From the NCBI GenBank assembly GCA_003614735.1, contig KZ992443.1, positions 1 to 60,612 of the forward strand: DNA of 60,612 nucleotides, written 5' to 3'. The notes beneath the pieces are model-generated. The model was not told the DNA's origin, searched no databases, and saw only the letters and a program-made list of their open reading frames with translations. Each line of letters opens with the position of its first letter. Position 1 is the first letter of the stretch. Positions 28,736 to 41,063 of this stretch are shown piece by piece. Origin of the DNA: Thamnocephalis sphaerospora (taxonomy: Eukaryota > Zoopagomycota > Zoopagomycetes > Zoopagales > Sigmoideomycetaceae). The translations under genes and the position numbers were made by a program.

Positions 28736-29026
28736 CAAACATCTCTTTGCGCTCGTCAACGTGACGGTGTCAGGATGTCATGCTAGCCAGTGGGCGCTCG
28801 AGCCGAGTCGGTTTGGAACCGTGACAGTACGCAACAGACTAGGGCTCGTGTGTCCAATAGGCATGAATGGAAACTGCGAATATGCAGCTGCGTCTGTGTA
28901 TTCAATGTCTATGCTCTGGGGCGATTGTAGCTGCTTGTACGCAATATATTCTTTGAGTTTACCAAATACGCGCCATAGTGTACGAACGCAGCACAGGTGT
29001 ATACACAGATGGAGCGCAGCGACCGT

Positions 29027-30136
29027 CTAGTCGTCCAGGCGCTGCATCAGATATTCCACCTCGACTACCTTGGTAAGCGGAATCACAAATCGCTCGTACA
29101 GCTCAACGACCAGGTCTAGGTTTATCTTGAGCGGTCGGCCGTCGGGCGATCCAGCTCCAGATGGCGTCGCTTCTTTGCCGCCATTGTTGCTGTTACCATT
29201 CGCCGCAGTCTCTTCCTCGTCGCCAATGTCTTGGCCGTAGATCATGGCTTTACGCCGCAGACGCCGCAGTAGACGTGCTTCCACTGCTGGCACCGTCAGG
29301 CGTGCCTCGATGGCAGCACGATCGCCAGCTCGGATCAGCTGTGCATAGCCTGCGGGGTCTTCACGGTACTTTGCCTCGGCGATAAACTTGCCATAGTGAA
29401 TGCGACGCGATAGCGCTTGCAGACATTCAATGTCGCGTGTGGCCGCTGAGCCGTAGTTTTCGTCATCCGCATCTCGACATAGACCGGGGATAATGTGTTT
29501 GAGATAGGCGCTCAGCACTTGGTCGTTGATGTTTACCGTGTTGGCATGCAGCGTGGGCGGATAGTTGAGTTTGGGCAGGATGGCCGATGGCAGCTTGTTG
29601 GTAAAAGGGTACTCGTCCGGACTGTTGTGACCACGTGTGTGTGTGTGTGTGTGTGTGCGTCCACCGGTGAGTGACTGGGCGTATCGGCCAGCACGCGTTG
29701 TTACAGCTTACCTTTCATAGCGGCGGACCTTGGCTAGCGCAGCCAGGGACACGCGATGTCAGCGGGACTGATCATCTGAGAATGGCGCTGGCTTTCGCAC
29801 GCGTATGCGCCTTACCATGGACTTTTTCCACCTCGGCCAAAAAGTACGAGAAAAAGGAGCCGTTGTACCCGTCGACAAAGGGAAAGGCACCTGGCTCGTA
29901 GATGCGCGCGTTGCGTGTAAACTGCGCACGCTCAATCAAGGCTAAGTAGACGCACGACGGTGCCGTTAGCGTGAGCACGGGTGGTGACGACAGCAGTGAC
30001 GGCCGTGACAGCGGCTACATGTGGCACGCAGTACGCTTGTCTACCCACCAAAGATGATGGTGTCCTCAAGGCGGATCAGCGTGTTGCGAAGCTTGTCCAG
30101 CGGGAGTGCGTCATCCTTGACGTGCAAAAGATCCAT
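29027..30136 (-). CDS. ARO7: chorismate mutase
   Basis: Converts chorismate to prephenate, the committed step toward phenylalanine and tyrosine. Exons 30136-30049, 29941-29816, 29733-29712 (a 22-nt micro-exon) and 29621-29027 give 831 nt, 276 aa. The all-helical AroQ fold of eukaryotes is recognisable from the start: LDKLRNTLIRLEDTIIF, ALIERAQFTRNARIY, FLAEVEKVHAKVRRYESPDE, LNYPPTLHANTVNINDQVLS, DIECLQALSRRIHYGKFIAE. The micro-exon supplies KVRRYE, a conserved stretch, so the model is well constrained. A low-complexity insert rich in Gly, Asn and Ser (around DEEETAANGNSNNGG) makes the protein slightly longer than the yeast enzyme. Intron 3 carries a (GT)n repeat. Yeast Aro7 is activated by tryptophan and inhibited by tyrosine; I did not test whether the allosteric residues are kept. 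Confidence 0.95.
29635..29657. repeat. (GT)n microsatellite in chorismate mutase intron 3
   Basis: About eleven GT units. On the coding strand this is (AC)n lying just upstream of the acceptor CAACAG, comparable to the CA tract in remodeler intron 11. Confidence 0.88.
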
Positions 30137-30516
30137 GGTGGTGTCAGACGAGGATGCAACAGCAGCAGTAGCAGTAGTGGCAGTGGTAGCTGGGTGTGAC
30201 GGGCAGACGGCACGAGCGATAGAGTGCGCAAGACAAGGCGTATACAGGTGACTAGCAAAGGGAAGAAAGAGGAACAGATGGACAACAAGAAGAGGACACA
30301 GCGTCGGCTAAAGCCATGCGGCACCACGGCGAAAGCCACGCCCGCCCGCAGAAGGCAATGTGAAGCGGAGTGATGGCAGTACGATGGTCCTTCACGACTG
30401 ATGATGGCACGAACGCGATACTGGGGCAGGCCAATCAGCGTGCATCTGTGGTGTTAGCCGGATGCTCGCCCACCGCCTGCTTGCCACCTCATCGACCTGC
30501 TCACACTCTTGTCGCC
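30137..30516. other. divergent promoter region ARO7 / EMC5
   Basis: 0.38 kb. It begins with a CAG/GTA-type run near 30160-30190 inside the ARO7 leader. GA-rich on the plus strand left of 30300, consistent with a pyrimidine-rich ARO7 leader. Confidence 0.5.
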
Positions 30517-31220
30517 ATGTCTGTCGCCAGCGCCGCCTTTTCCGCCAGCGCGCCAGCCGGGCCTAGTCCGCTGGGCCGCATCTTGTGCACGCTTGGATTT
30601 CTGCTGCTGGCCCACTCGGGTTACTCGACCTACGAGCGTACGTGGACCGATGACCGCGCACTTGCACACAGGCGCTGCCATGGTGGTGTGCGGCCGCTGC
30701 CGACGTGGCTTTTCGCGTGACCGCGCATGGCCGTGCAGCAGGCGGCGCAACGGGCAGGCGTTGTTATGGTTACTATGCTTACACGCGGCGCGCAGATCTC
30801 TCCTATCTTAAGGTGGTGGGGCGCCACTCGGACGGCATTCCCTTTGACGTGAGTGCCAGCGTGTCTCGTCAACGCATGCGCACCAGTTATTTGGCGCTTG
30901 ACTAACGTCGCATGTCCGGTCTGGCTGACGACGACGACGACGACGTGCGCAGATCGTTGTCGAGTGTCTAGTAGCCACGCTGGTGTTTATGATTGGCATC
31001 GTCTACGTCTCTGGTCCGCTGCGTGAGGCACAGCTTGAAAAGGCCATGGAGCGTCAGTAAGTTGAACGGATGCTTTTTCACATCACCGGCGATGATTGTC
31101 GGTGCCACTTGGCGCTGACGTTGCTTGCGGATGACACGTAGGACGGTGGAAGAGGTCGAATCGCGCCCATCCTTTGTTACGTTCAACAACCGGAGTCGCG
31201 TGCTGTTTACACGAACGTAG
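30517..31220 (+). CDS. EMC5: ER membrane protein complex subunit 5 (EMC5/MMgT family)
   Basis: Subunit of the ER membrane protein complex, an insertase for tail-anchored and multi-pass proteins. Exons 30517-30637, 30796-30848, 30953-31056 and 31142-31220 give 357 nt, 118 aa. The first hydrophobic segment (LGRILCTLGFLLLAHSGYST) and the second (IVVECLVATLVFMIGIVYVS) flank the family block HLSYLKVVGRHSDGIPFD. The conserved tail is SRPSFVTFNNRSRVLF, matching the family pattern of a Phe-rich stretch followed by RGRVLF. Length is close to other fungal EMC5 proteins. Intron 1 (158 nt) is longer than most here, but the joined protein matches the family without a gap. Confidence 0.9.
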
Positions 31221-34200
31221 ATCACGCACCTCACGGGTGGTGCCGTTGAGCTCGGATGCTGCGCTTGGCACCGCGCACGACGTTGAGACGTGGTCGGCGG
31301 CCGCTGGATGGCGTGCTGACGTCGCATGGCACCGCAGTGCATTAAACGAAGGCTCAGTGCTGCTAATCCGGGTGTGCAGTAAAGACATCTATCGTATCCC
31401 GTGAGCTGCTTAGAAAGCGGTGGTGGTCACTTGGCCGAGTAGGCTACCACTGGGCATGTCACGTGTGCATCGCGCCATTTTCTATGCTACGTTGGCATCT
31501 GTGCGGTCATGGGTGCATCATAAGCCAATGCCAGATGGGCGAATGAGCATGCCGGTCCAGGCCTGCGCCAGCTGCACGTTCCATCGCGCACGCTGCGGTG
31601 GTCCGTCCGCGCTACTCGGCTAATTCAAAGAATATCGGTCTTACACCGTGCTAGTGTGCGCATGCATGCGTTGGTCCTCCCATGAGCGTAATGCGCTACC
31701 GCGGTACAGGCAGCTGGATCCCTAGCCGCTAATTAAAAGCACCGTGCCCGTCTGCAGTCGGCATAGCATCCGCGTGGTCGGCTGTGATCTCTCTCTCGGC
31801 GGTCACGCGCCATGGCAGGCGGCGGTCATAACCATGTGTCATCGTCGACGCCATTGCCGCCGTCGTATTCGCGGCTGTCATGGCCACATCGTTTGGCCAG
31901 CCTTCTGCCGCGTGCGGGGCCGCTGAACGGAACAGCTGGCTTCGCCCACACGAAAAAAGGAGCCGCTATCCGACGCTGTCACCATGTGCGTGCGCGTGTC
32001 AGGCCACATGCCGCACACGCTCGTGGGCTGATGCGGCGCATCCTTTAGCATCGCATGGAGAAGGGATCCGCGCGGCACCACCATCACCATCACCATCATC
32101 CTCAAGCGGTCGCACACGGCGAGCTGCGCCACACTTTGTGCTTTTCAGGACGTCGGATGTGCCGTGTTCCACTCGGCACTAAAGACTAGTGTTCCTGTTC
32201 TTTTTCGCCGTCCCCTTTTCGCCTGCTGGCTTTACCGTTGTTCCTTCCTCTCGCGCGCGCCGTCTGCTCCGGCTCCCACTCATCAGCTTGTGCTCATCGC
32301 CGCTTCTCACTTTGCTCCGTTGCGACTTGTCCTCTTTCCCGCTGCAATTCATTTGCTTGGTCGTTTGCACTTTTGACGTCCGTGCTGTCAAGCACTTTGC
32401 TTCGACACACACACACACACAGCTTCCGTACACCTGGTACGCCCTTGTTGGTGCGCGCCAGTGGGTCTGTTACAGTATCTGGCATTGTTTCTCGTCCTGT
32501 GCGTTCCGGTACCGTTTGGTGGACGCTTGTCACCGAGATTGCTCTGGTGCAGCGTGCATTTCCCCTTCTTCCCACCTCTCTCTCCATCTGTCGTCTATCC
32601 ACTCGGTCGCGGACGCCTCGCTCGGTCGCGGCCTGCGTCTTCCTGCCTACTCTGGCCTATACTGCACCTTACCACTGTTGCGCCAGGTCATCACAGCTGC
32701 CCCGGCTGCTGCAACGGCGTTTTGTCCTCAGGTAAGCATCCTGACTGCAACAGCAGCAGCAGCAGCAGCAGCAAAGACGGCACATTTGGCACGCCAGCCT
32801 ATCCGCGGATCGGGTAGCGGCGATGGCGGCAGCAGCCGTGTGGCGCACGGCATGTGTATGTGAGCGCGCAAGCCACGGCGGCGTTAATTGCATTCTGCCG
32901 CCCTCGGCGTTGACGTCAACGACACACGTCCGAAACCGACCAGTCTCCTTGTCCGGTGCCCCATTAATGGAATGTGGCCTGGTGCTGCGTGGCCTAGGAT
33001 GTGCGCCAGCGCGGTTTCTCCTGCTGTTCCCAGCAACTGTGGCTGTCTCGCGCATTCTCCCATGCAAGCGCGCAATGTCCTCCTCCGTCGGTTGCTTTCG
33101 CGTCTCTACGTGTGAGCCAGTCCCACACGTGGCAGCGGTAGGCGTGAGATGCGTTGGGAGTGATATCCATGGTTCACACGTTGGCTGCCCCCCTTCTGCG
33201 GGCTGAGTACCGGCGCGCTCATCCGGGGATGCTAGCCGAGTCGGATGCCCCTTTCCGCGGTAAAGTACTCCATCGCTGGTACTTTCTAGCTGCTACGCCT
33301 TTGCAGCGTGCAGCGCCGTTCAAGCAGATGCTGCAAGCTACGCTGCGATGTCCACCCCTTGCCGGCAGGCGGTGGCAGCGGCTTCGAATGGATGACACGG
33401 CGTGCTGCAGAGCAGCGCACATGGATACACTGTTGCTAGCATGCATGCCCCTGTGTGTAGCGAGGCGCCATGGCCACCGGTGGCGGCGCCTCGCCACTCG
33501 CACTTTGGCAAGTTTGCCAGCTGCATTAGATTAGCATGACCCGTAGCCGGTGTACGTGTCTGCTTCATGCGGACAGGCTCGTTTATGCCGTACGTGACTA
33601 CTGATGATGCTTTGGGCCATTGTGGCCACCGCCGCTGCGCAGCGGACACGCCGGCAACGGCAGTTCGCATCATGGCTGAGCTTTGGTCGCCCAGAGGCGG
33701 GCCGATCGCGCAGATCACAGTTTCACTCCGCTGTCGGGCGCGCCTTTTTCGGCGAGAGCGGTGGCCTCCCGACATGCGCCTTCCCCGCTCGTCCGCCACC
33801 TCCCATTACGGGACGGTTGGCGGTACAGAGCTGCGCTGAGCCGTGCTCCTGCCTGCGTGCGTGCCTATGTAACGCCGTGGCGTTCGACGCACTGGCATCG
33901 GGCGTACAGACATACTGTCGTCCATGTGGCCGTTCATGCTGTCTGCGCCAATACGTCGGCCGACCATAAGACGACCGGAGCAGCAGTCCGCTCTGCCGCG
34001 GGCTGTTGGTGCCGCTGTTCGTGGGTGCACATGTGCGGCCTTTTTTCGCCTCAAACTGCTGCCACGCGCTCGCCGGTTCGCCGTCCTTGCCTCTCTTACC
34101 CATCGTCTTTTCGTCCATTACCACCGTTGCAGTCGCGCAGCACCCACGCCGTCCTCTGCTCGCACCTCGTTTCCTCTGCTTGCCGCTGCGCCCCACTGTC

Positions 34201-35195
34201 TGCTTTTTCTGCGCTAAACGCTCACGGGTACGCGTGTGGCGGTGCGTGCGTCAGGGCGGCGCTCATCTCAAACGTGTCGTGCGTCTTGGCCGTCCTTCTG
34301 TCGTGGACGCTTACGATAGTGTTCGCACCTCGCCGGCTGGCCGCACGGAGGGATACTACGTCGACTGTCTTTTCGCTAACCTGCTTGACTGCGTGTGCTG
34401 CAGTGCTCTGTCTACCGTTTGCAGCCGCTGTTTGTACGCTCGGCGGAGCTGCCTTACCACCATCGTCATCAGCCTACACTTTGGTAACAGCGCACAGTCG
34501 CTACTGCTGTTGCTGCTCGGGACGCTTGTCTGGAACACTGGACACGCTCCTACTTTCTGGTTCCTTTCTGGTTTCTCCGAGGGTCGGTCGACTGTGTGTC
34601 TGTCCTAGTTTGCGCGCGCATACACGCCTCCACGCACACTGGCTTGCGTACTCGTGGTGGTGAGCGTGTTGTAGTGTGAGCTAGTGTCTACGTGGCCTCC
34701 TGCTGCTGGTGAACCACCTTTTTTCTTCTGCCGCCCACTCGCTCACACACCTATCCTCCTCTTGTGTCGACCGACCACCCATCGTCGCTCTCTCTCTCTC
34801 TCCACTCACTCACACTCGCTCACCTTTTTTACTTTGTCCGTCCGTCCGTCCGTCCACCTGTGTAGACTACGACACACGCACACACCTCCACCGCCGCTTG
34901 TCCGCGTGCGCTCCCGTCTGTCTGTCTCCTTCTCCTCGCCTTTTTGGCACGAACGACGGAACGATCTCTTACTTTCCCGCACGTCCACATTCAGGTGCGT
35001 CACTGCGTCCTCTCTCGCCTGGCGCCTACTGGCGGTTGCGTGGCCTGCCTACCTGGGGTGGCGGTGAGATCCATGGCGTCACCGATCGAGCCACCCACCC
35101 GCACGCGTGTTCTGCGAGATCCATGTGGGCTTATGCTTGCCAACTGCTGACGCGTCCTTGTTTTGCCATGTTTGCCCGCAGCCATTCTCGTCAGC
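31221..35195. other. 4 kb non-coding region upstream of the KH-protein gene
   Basis: No ORF with recognisable content; the longest (33683-34663, plus) is a by-product of pyrimidine-rich DNA. Two blocks are strongly C/T-rich on the plus strand, 32170-32730 and 34030-35000. The first ends at CTCAG followed by the donor-like GTAAGC (32732). An acceptor CCCGCAG sits at 35175-35181, 14 nt before the ATG of the KH gene. A spliced 5' leader, possibly with alternative promoters, would fit. CAG repeats lie at 32750-32772. Confidence 0.5.
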
Positions 35196-36632
35196 ATGTC
35201 GGATCAAGCCGTAACCCCGCAGACCACCTCTGGTGTGGACGAGGCGGCCGCGCGCCTGAGCGGCCTTCACTTCAACGCTTCTGCGCCCGAGGGTGCCAAC
35301 TCGGCCGAAAGTGATATTGCGGCCGACAAGGCGCCAATCTCCGGCCAAGATGCTCCGTCTGAGCGCGACGAGGCGGCGGCCGATAGCGGCAAGATCGAGG
35401 CCGATGGCAACTCGGAGCTCACTCTGCGCGCGCTCGTCACCACCAAGGAAGCGGGTGTGATCATCGGCAAGGCGGGTCGCAACGTTGCAGAACTGCGTGA
35501 GCAGACTGGCGTCAAGGCTGGTGTATCCAAGGTGGTGCCCGGTGTGCAGGACCGTGTGCTGACGGTCACCGGTACGCTGGACGGTGTCGCCAAGGTAAGA
35601 AGGCAGCAGCAGCAGCAGCAGCGGTGATAGTGGTGCACATTGGTACATGTGTACGCGTACAGGAGGTGTACATGGCGATGCATACAGCCTACGGGCTGGC
35701 GGCTCATCGGTGCTCAGGTACCCACTCGACCGCATGCACACGTGGTGGCAAGTGGCGAGTGCGAGGCTGTTCCACCCCCTTCCATCGGGCGCCATTGTCC
35801 TTTTGCCAACCGTGTATGCTAACCATGACACTGCGGACCACCCTAGGCCTACTCGCTTATCGCGCAGACCATGCTGGACAACCCGATCACGCCGCAAACC
35901 ATTGAGGGTGCGCAGGCGCAAGCGGCCACCATTGCCACGGTGCGTCTGCTCATCTCGCACAACCTGATGGGCACCATCATTGGTCGCCAGGGCACCAAGA
36001 TCAAGCACATCCAGGATGTGTCTGGTGCGCGCATGGTCGCCAACAAGGAGATGCTGCCGCAGTCGACCGAGCGTGTGGTTGACGTGCAGGGCATGGTCGA
36101 CTCGATCCGTGTGGCTGTCTGGGAGATTGGCAAGTGCTTGATTGAGGACGCCGAACGCGGCGCTGGCACCGTGCATTACAACCCAGCCGCGCGTCTCACG
36201 GCTGGTGCGGGCGTGGTGGCCGGCGCTGGTGCGGGCGGCGCGCTGTTTGGCGATCGCATGCAGTTCCCGCGTGTGCCGCGCACCGGCAACGGCGCCGACT
36301 TTGCCCGTCCCATTTACGAGACGGCGCACTATGATCCGGAGCGTGATCCGTACCTGCAGGCGACCTCTCGCACCCAGCACATTTCCATTCCGACCGACTA
36401 TGTCGGCTGCATCATCGGCAAGGGCGGCATGCGCATCTCTGAGATCCGTCACCTGAGCGGCTGCCGCATTAGCATCGCCAAGCCGGCCGAGGACAGCAAC
36501 GACCGCATGTTTACCCTGACTGGCGTGGCCGAGGCCAACGAGAAGGCGCTCTATCTGATTTACCACCAGCTGGAGATGGAGAAGCAGCGTCGCCAGCGCG
36601 CTGGCACGCTGATGGGCGAGGAGGAACAGTAG
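35196..36632 (+). CDS. triple KH-domain RNA-binding protein (PCBP/hnRNP-K-like, Rnc1/Pbp2 type)
   Basis: Predicted poly(C)-type single-stranded RNA-binding regulator. Exons 35196-35594 and 35847-36632 give 1185 nt, 394 aa. An acidic, disordered N-terminus of about 72 residues precedes KH1 (about 74-136; GxxG loop GKAG in VIIGKAGRNVAELREQTG). KH2 (about 163-230) has GRQG in IIGRQGTKIKHIQDVSGA. A Gly/Ala-rich linker follows, then KH3 (about 304-375) with GKGG in IIGKGGMRISEIRHLSG. Three intact GxxG loops argue for real RNA binding at all domains. This layout matches fission-yeast Rnc1, yeast Pbp2/Hek2 and animal PCBPs. The single 252-nt intron carries CAG and GT-like repeats and falls inside the end of KH1. 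An acceptor 14 nt before the ATG suggests a 5' UTR intron. Confidence 0.94.
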
Positions 36633-37376
36633 GCGGCGTGTACGCGGCCGTGTTCACGTTGGCGTTGGTTAGCATCATGACGGTGACAGTCGTTGGCCGT
36701 GTGCTCTGAGCCGCCTACGACGATGGTTACTACTTGCGGTTTACTGACGCCACCGCACGCTTTCTTTCCGCATCCATCTGGGCGTTTTCTCTCCTCTCTC
36801 TCTCTCCCTCCCCTTTCCCTCCCGTCACCGTCGCTTCACCGCCATCGCCATTGCTGTCGTTGTGGACAGCGCTGACGATGGCCGCTTGCTTCTTTGCTTG
36901 CTGACTGCGAGTGCTGGTAGCGGTGGTGTGGCGTATCCTTCTCTCTCTCTGTGTGTGTGTGTGTGAGTGGGTGCACATGTCGCGTGTGTGTATGCGCTTG
37001 TGCATGTGTATGCCCTCGTCTATGTGTATGTTGACGCGTAGACATGTCCATGACGCTAGCTCCTCTTGCGCACGCGTACTTGTGTGCCTCTTCTCCTTCT
37101 CTTCTCTCTCGACCACAAGAAGACGACCGAGATGCTGCCCATTGACGATGGCCTATGGTCTAGTCCTGTTATCATGTCCCTGTGTATGCACCCATCTCGC
37201 ACTAAAAGTTTGTTGCTGTCGCGTGAATATGACAACAATCTGTCAAACGTGTCATCATCACTCCTCTCTTATCACCGCCTATTCCACGCCCACACGAGTC
37301 CATCCGCGCGTGTCGGCCAATTCCACCTTGTCTACGCACACGCAAGCCACAAGGTTGCTGGAGACACCGTGGCACG
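36633..37376. other. intergenic: KH gene / Ash2-like gene
   Basis: 0.74 kb. C/T-rich at 36760-36830, then a (CT)5(GT)n junction at 36940-36970, and another C/T-rich stretch before the ATG. These resemble leaders of other genes here. No coding signal. Confidence 0.55.
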
Positions 37377-40300
37377 ATGGATATCTCGGCGCTTATCAGT
37401 CATAGCGGTGGCGATTCACCCGAAGACGCGGCCGGATTTCAGTTCAGCAACACGTCGGTGGAATCGTCCACGTCCAGTGCGTCTTTGGCGTCTGATAAAG
37501 CACCTGTACATACCGCGAAGGAGGAAGCGACCAAAGCAAGTGCGCTGAAAACCGGTGTTGCGCAGGCACCAGGAACAGAGGACGCTACAACGACGCAGTC
37601 TCAGTCGGCAGCGGTGCCAGCTAAGATGGACGACCGCGTAAAACTGCCCACTAAAGCAGCAGCGGTCGAGGCCTTTAACACCACCACTGCTGCTGCTGCT
37701 GCCGCTGCCGCTGCCGAGAGAGAACGGGATGATGAAGGCGCTTCGTTACTGCTGCAACTGGCGGCTGGTGCAGAGTTTGGCGTACGCACAGACGCTGATG
37801 CCGATGCAGCACCGGTCACATCCGCATCGATCGAGTCTGAGAGATCACCAACGACGCCAGATGTTCCGTCAGACTCGCTCGACGTTACTAGTGAAGCGAA
37901 AATAGCCGAATCAGAGCGCGCAACATCGCCTGTAGCTGCTAATGTAACGACTACAGCTGCGGTGGAAAAGGAGGAGGAGATGGATGTGAAGATGACCATG
38001 GAGCTGGAACGTGCGCTGGAAACAGAGCTCGATGAAGAGTTGGTGGATATTACCGCTGTTACCACGCCTGCAAGCGTTGACCCTATAGCAACGTCGGCCG
38101 AAGGCGACTCGGACGTTAGAATTGTATCGGATAGCTCACAAGAGGCCGACCAGATGGGCGCTGCAACAACAACAGCACCGTTTGTTCAGCCGCCATTGGA
38201 GCCAACGCAGGATGTCAATATGCGTTCAGATACCGCTGAAGACAGCGTGCAGAATCATTCGGAAGAGCGGCCGATGGCGACACCAACAGGTACCAAGCAA
38301 AATGTGAGCAAAGTACCCATTGCGCTTGAAAGTGAGGCGGTAGCTTTGCCACCAGCCGATGCATCGCTGGGCCAGACGTGCAAGGGAAACGCCATTCAAG
38401 ATGTCATCATGGCAGAGGCGCTAGCACCAGCGCCGTCTGAAGCAAAGGTCAATGTAACCGCGCTGACTGGCGAACCAACGCGTGATGTTCTGGTACATCG
38501 ACGACACAAAGCACGCCGGTGTTACTGTGGTCGCGACAGGCACTCGTACGTGACCACGAGGCATTGGTATACGCCATGTTGCTTACCACCCATGCTGTTG
38601 TTATCCACAGGGCCAAGCGACCGTCTATTCCATGCGTTCGTTGCGGTCTGTGTTTTCACATTGGTATGCAATTGAGCACTGCACATGCTATGACCGTGCC
38701 AGTGCTTACACAGTCACCGCTACTGCCAGACTGCATCCCTAGCGCCAGCCGTTACTGGAAGGCGATTCTACCTGGCGACAACTTTTTCCACCTCATCTGC
38801 ACCGACTGCGGCGATGGGCAGGAGACCTTTCAGCGACAGCAGCTTGATTGGTGGGTGGGTGGATGCAACGCATGGTTGGGATGGACAAGTGCAACGGTGC
38901 AATGTGCTAATGGACGCGCGAACGCAGGCTAGAGGTTACTCATTTAGCCCTGTTTACGCTGTCGCACATGTCGCCATGGAAGGAGCGCGATCCACAGGAG
39001 GACGGTCGCGTGTACTTTGCGTGGCGGCAGGACATTTGCGCTTTAATCGAGTCACGCTGGGAACAGTTCTGGCTTAGAGAGCAGCATGCAACCTGGAGAG
39101 ACGATGTGGCGGCCGCGCTGCGCAAAGGTGCTGCGCAAGGGCGATTCGAGTCGGGCGAGCAGAATGTAGGCCGACCCGGTGAGTGGAGATAGAGTTTGGC
39201 CGTATCGGGCGGCCAAGCACCGGTGACTGGTCTCGATTGCCAGGAATAGGACAGGATCCTTGTACCGACTCATGACTAACAAAGCCACGGTGGTACACAG
39301 GGCTGTGGGCGCTGTCTGATGTGGGTCGCTTTCCCCAGTCGTACGCAGACGACAGTGCGCAGCGTGATGCTGCCGCGGAAGCAGGAACAGCCGACCGCGT
39401 GCCGGCCTACGACATTACACTGGCGGGAAAACTCGTTGATCTTGCCCCACTTGCTCAAAATGTCGCATCGACATTACACCCATTCCCAGCAACGCCATCT
39501 GCGCTGGAAGCGCCACCTGCTGTATCTCCGCTGGTTGGCGATGGTGGTAGCCATGAACCGTCGCCGCAAGCAATAGAAATGGGCGTGCCCACGCTGTCAC
39601 GCAAACGAGCCGACTTGAGCGATGGTGCATTGGTGCGGCCACGCGACTGCCGCCAGCGCGAGCACGCATTGGCCACTGACTAACCGCCACCCTCTGGCTG
39701 CGGCAGGATGACGATGCAGCTGCCAAGCATAAACGCATGAAGCAAGAATCACGCCGTAAATTGCGAAAACAAGCTGATGCCGAAAGGCCAGGGCCGACCA
39801 TCGGTAAGTGTGCTCCGACGCTTAGCGACGGCGATCACAGCTCACGCAGCAGCATTTGCCGAGGCAGCCATGTATCCCGACTTGGACAATTCGGGCGGAC
39901 CAGTCCGTCTGTCACGCCAGCCCACGCACACATCTGCGCGCGTCCACGTCTCTGACGACGGCATGGCGACCTGGAATGAAAAGGTACGGTGACAGCGCGA
40001 CCCTTTACACCATCAGCTTACACGTCTGGCACAGGGCTACCGGCTGGCAAAAGCGTCGCATAGCGTATGCGAAGGTACCTGGTACTATGAAGCACGCCTT
40101 GGTGGCGATGGAGGTGGCAATGCACGAATTGGATGGTCGCAGATTTCCGGAGATCTTCAGGGACCCTGTGGACTGGATCACTTCAGCTACGGCTATCGCG
40201 CTTCACCGGGCACCGCATTCCACCGCTCCGTCGGACATACATTTGGCGACGGCTATGGTATGTACAGCGATGTGCCCACATGTGGAAGACGATTTTTCAT

Positions 40301-41063
40301 GAGTGCAAACACATGCTTATCATGCTACGCTGGCCGTTTCCGTCTGTCCTAGGCCCTGGCGATGTGCTAGGCGTGCTGTTACACATTCCATCCTTGACGC
40401 CATCCGAGCGCGAGGATCTTGCGTCCAGACGCTGGCAGTTTGGCGCGGAATACGAGCCATTCCGTTACGCGTGCCCAACGCCGGCCAAATCTAGCGACGC
40501 GTCACCTGAAGCGGCCGACACTCTTACGCCAAAGGACAGCGAAATAGATGAGCCGATGCCACGTGTACACGGTAGCGATGTGCGCTACTACAAAAACGGC
40601 CAGCTCATTGGCACGGCGTTTTCCGACCTCTTCCTCGGTGAGGGCGGCGGTCGGCAGCGTGTAACGCTCTGATGTCAACATCTGACGCGCGTATGCAGGT
40701 CACTACTATCCGGCCGTATCATGCTACATGGGCGCACACGTTACGGTCAATTTCGGTCCAGATTTTGCGTACTGCCCTGTACTGGAGGACGGTACGCGTC
40801 CACGTCCAATTGCCGAGCTGGAACGCGAAGCAGTGGGAACAGCGCCTATTCCCACGTCGGCCCATGCATCCAGCAGAGGCCAGCCTACAGAGCTAGAGAT
40901 GCTATCACCGAGCAGTTCTACCGACACGGAGTACGCCGTCTCTCTACCCAAAGTGGACACGGACGTTGTCGCTGCCGCCAGCACCAGCGACGCCTCCACT
41001 GCCGCCGCGTCAGCTGCGCTGCAGGCCAGCCCGACTACTGCGTTACCGACACGGTTGGAATAG
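37377..41063 (+). CDS. ASH2: Ash2-type subunit of the Set1/COMPASS histone H3K4 methyltransferase complex
   Basis: Predicted nuclear scaffold subunit that stimulates Set1-dependent H3K4 methylation. Exons 37377-38545, 38611-38850, 38928-39178, 39301-39632, 39707-39803, 39850-39983, 40035-40257, 40353-40637, 40699-41063; 3096 nt, 1031 aa. The first 365 residues are acidic, Thr/Ala/Glu-rich and disordered, with an Ala run coded by GCT/GCC. An atypical PHD finger follows (about 380-460; CYCGRD, CVRCGLCFH, CTDC), then a winged-helix domain (about 470-560; HATWRDDVAAALRKGA). The SPRY domain (about 715-930) is clear: WYYEARLGGDGGGNARIGWS, HFSYGYRASPGTAFHRSVGH, GDGYGPGDVLGVLLHIP, RYYKNGQLIGTAF. PHD-WH-SPRY is the Ash2 layout rather than yeast Bre2, which lacks PHD. 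The acceptor of exon 6 is ambiguous among three in-phase AGs (39840, 39849, 39852). Confidence 0.92.

Noticed and set aside
33683-34663. 326-codon plus-strand open frame upstream of the KH gene
   Set aside because: It is the translation of pyrimidine-rich DNA (Ser/Leu/Cys/Ala/Arg), without start context or homology.
35079-36566. 495-codon minus-strand frame opposite the KH gene
   Set aside because: Shadow of the KH-protein exons; the plus strand encodes three intact KH domains.
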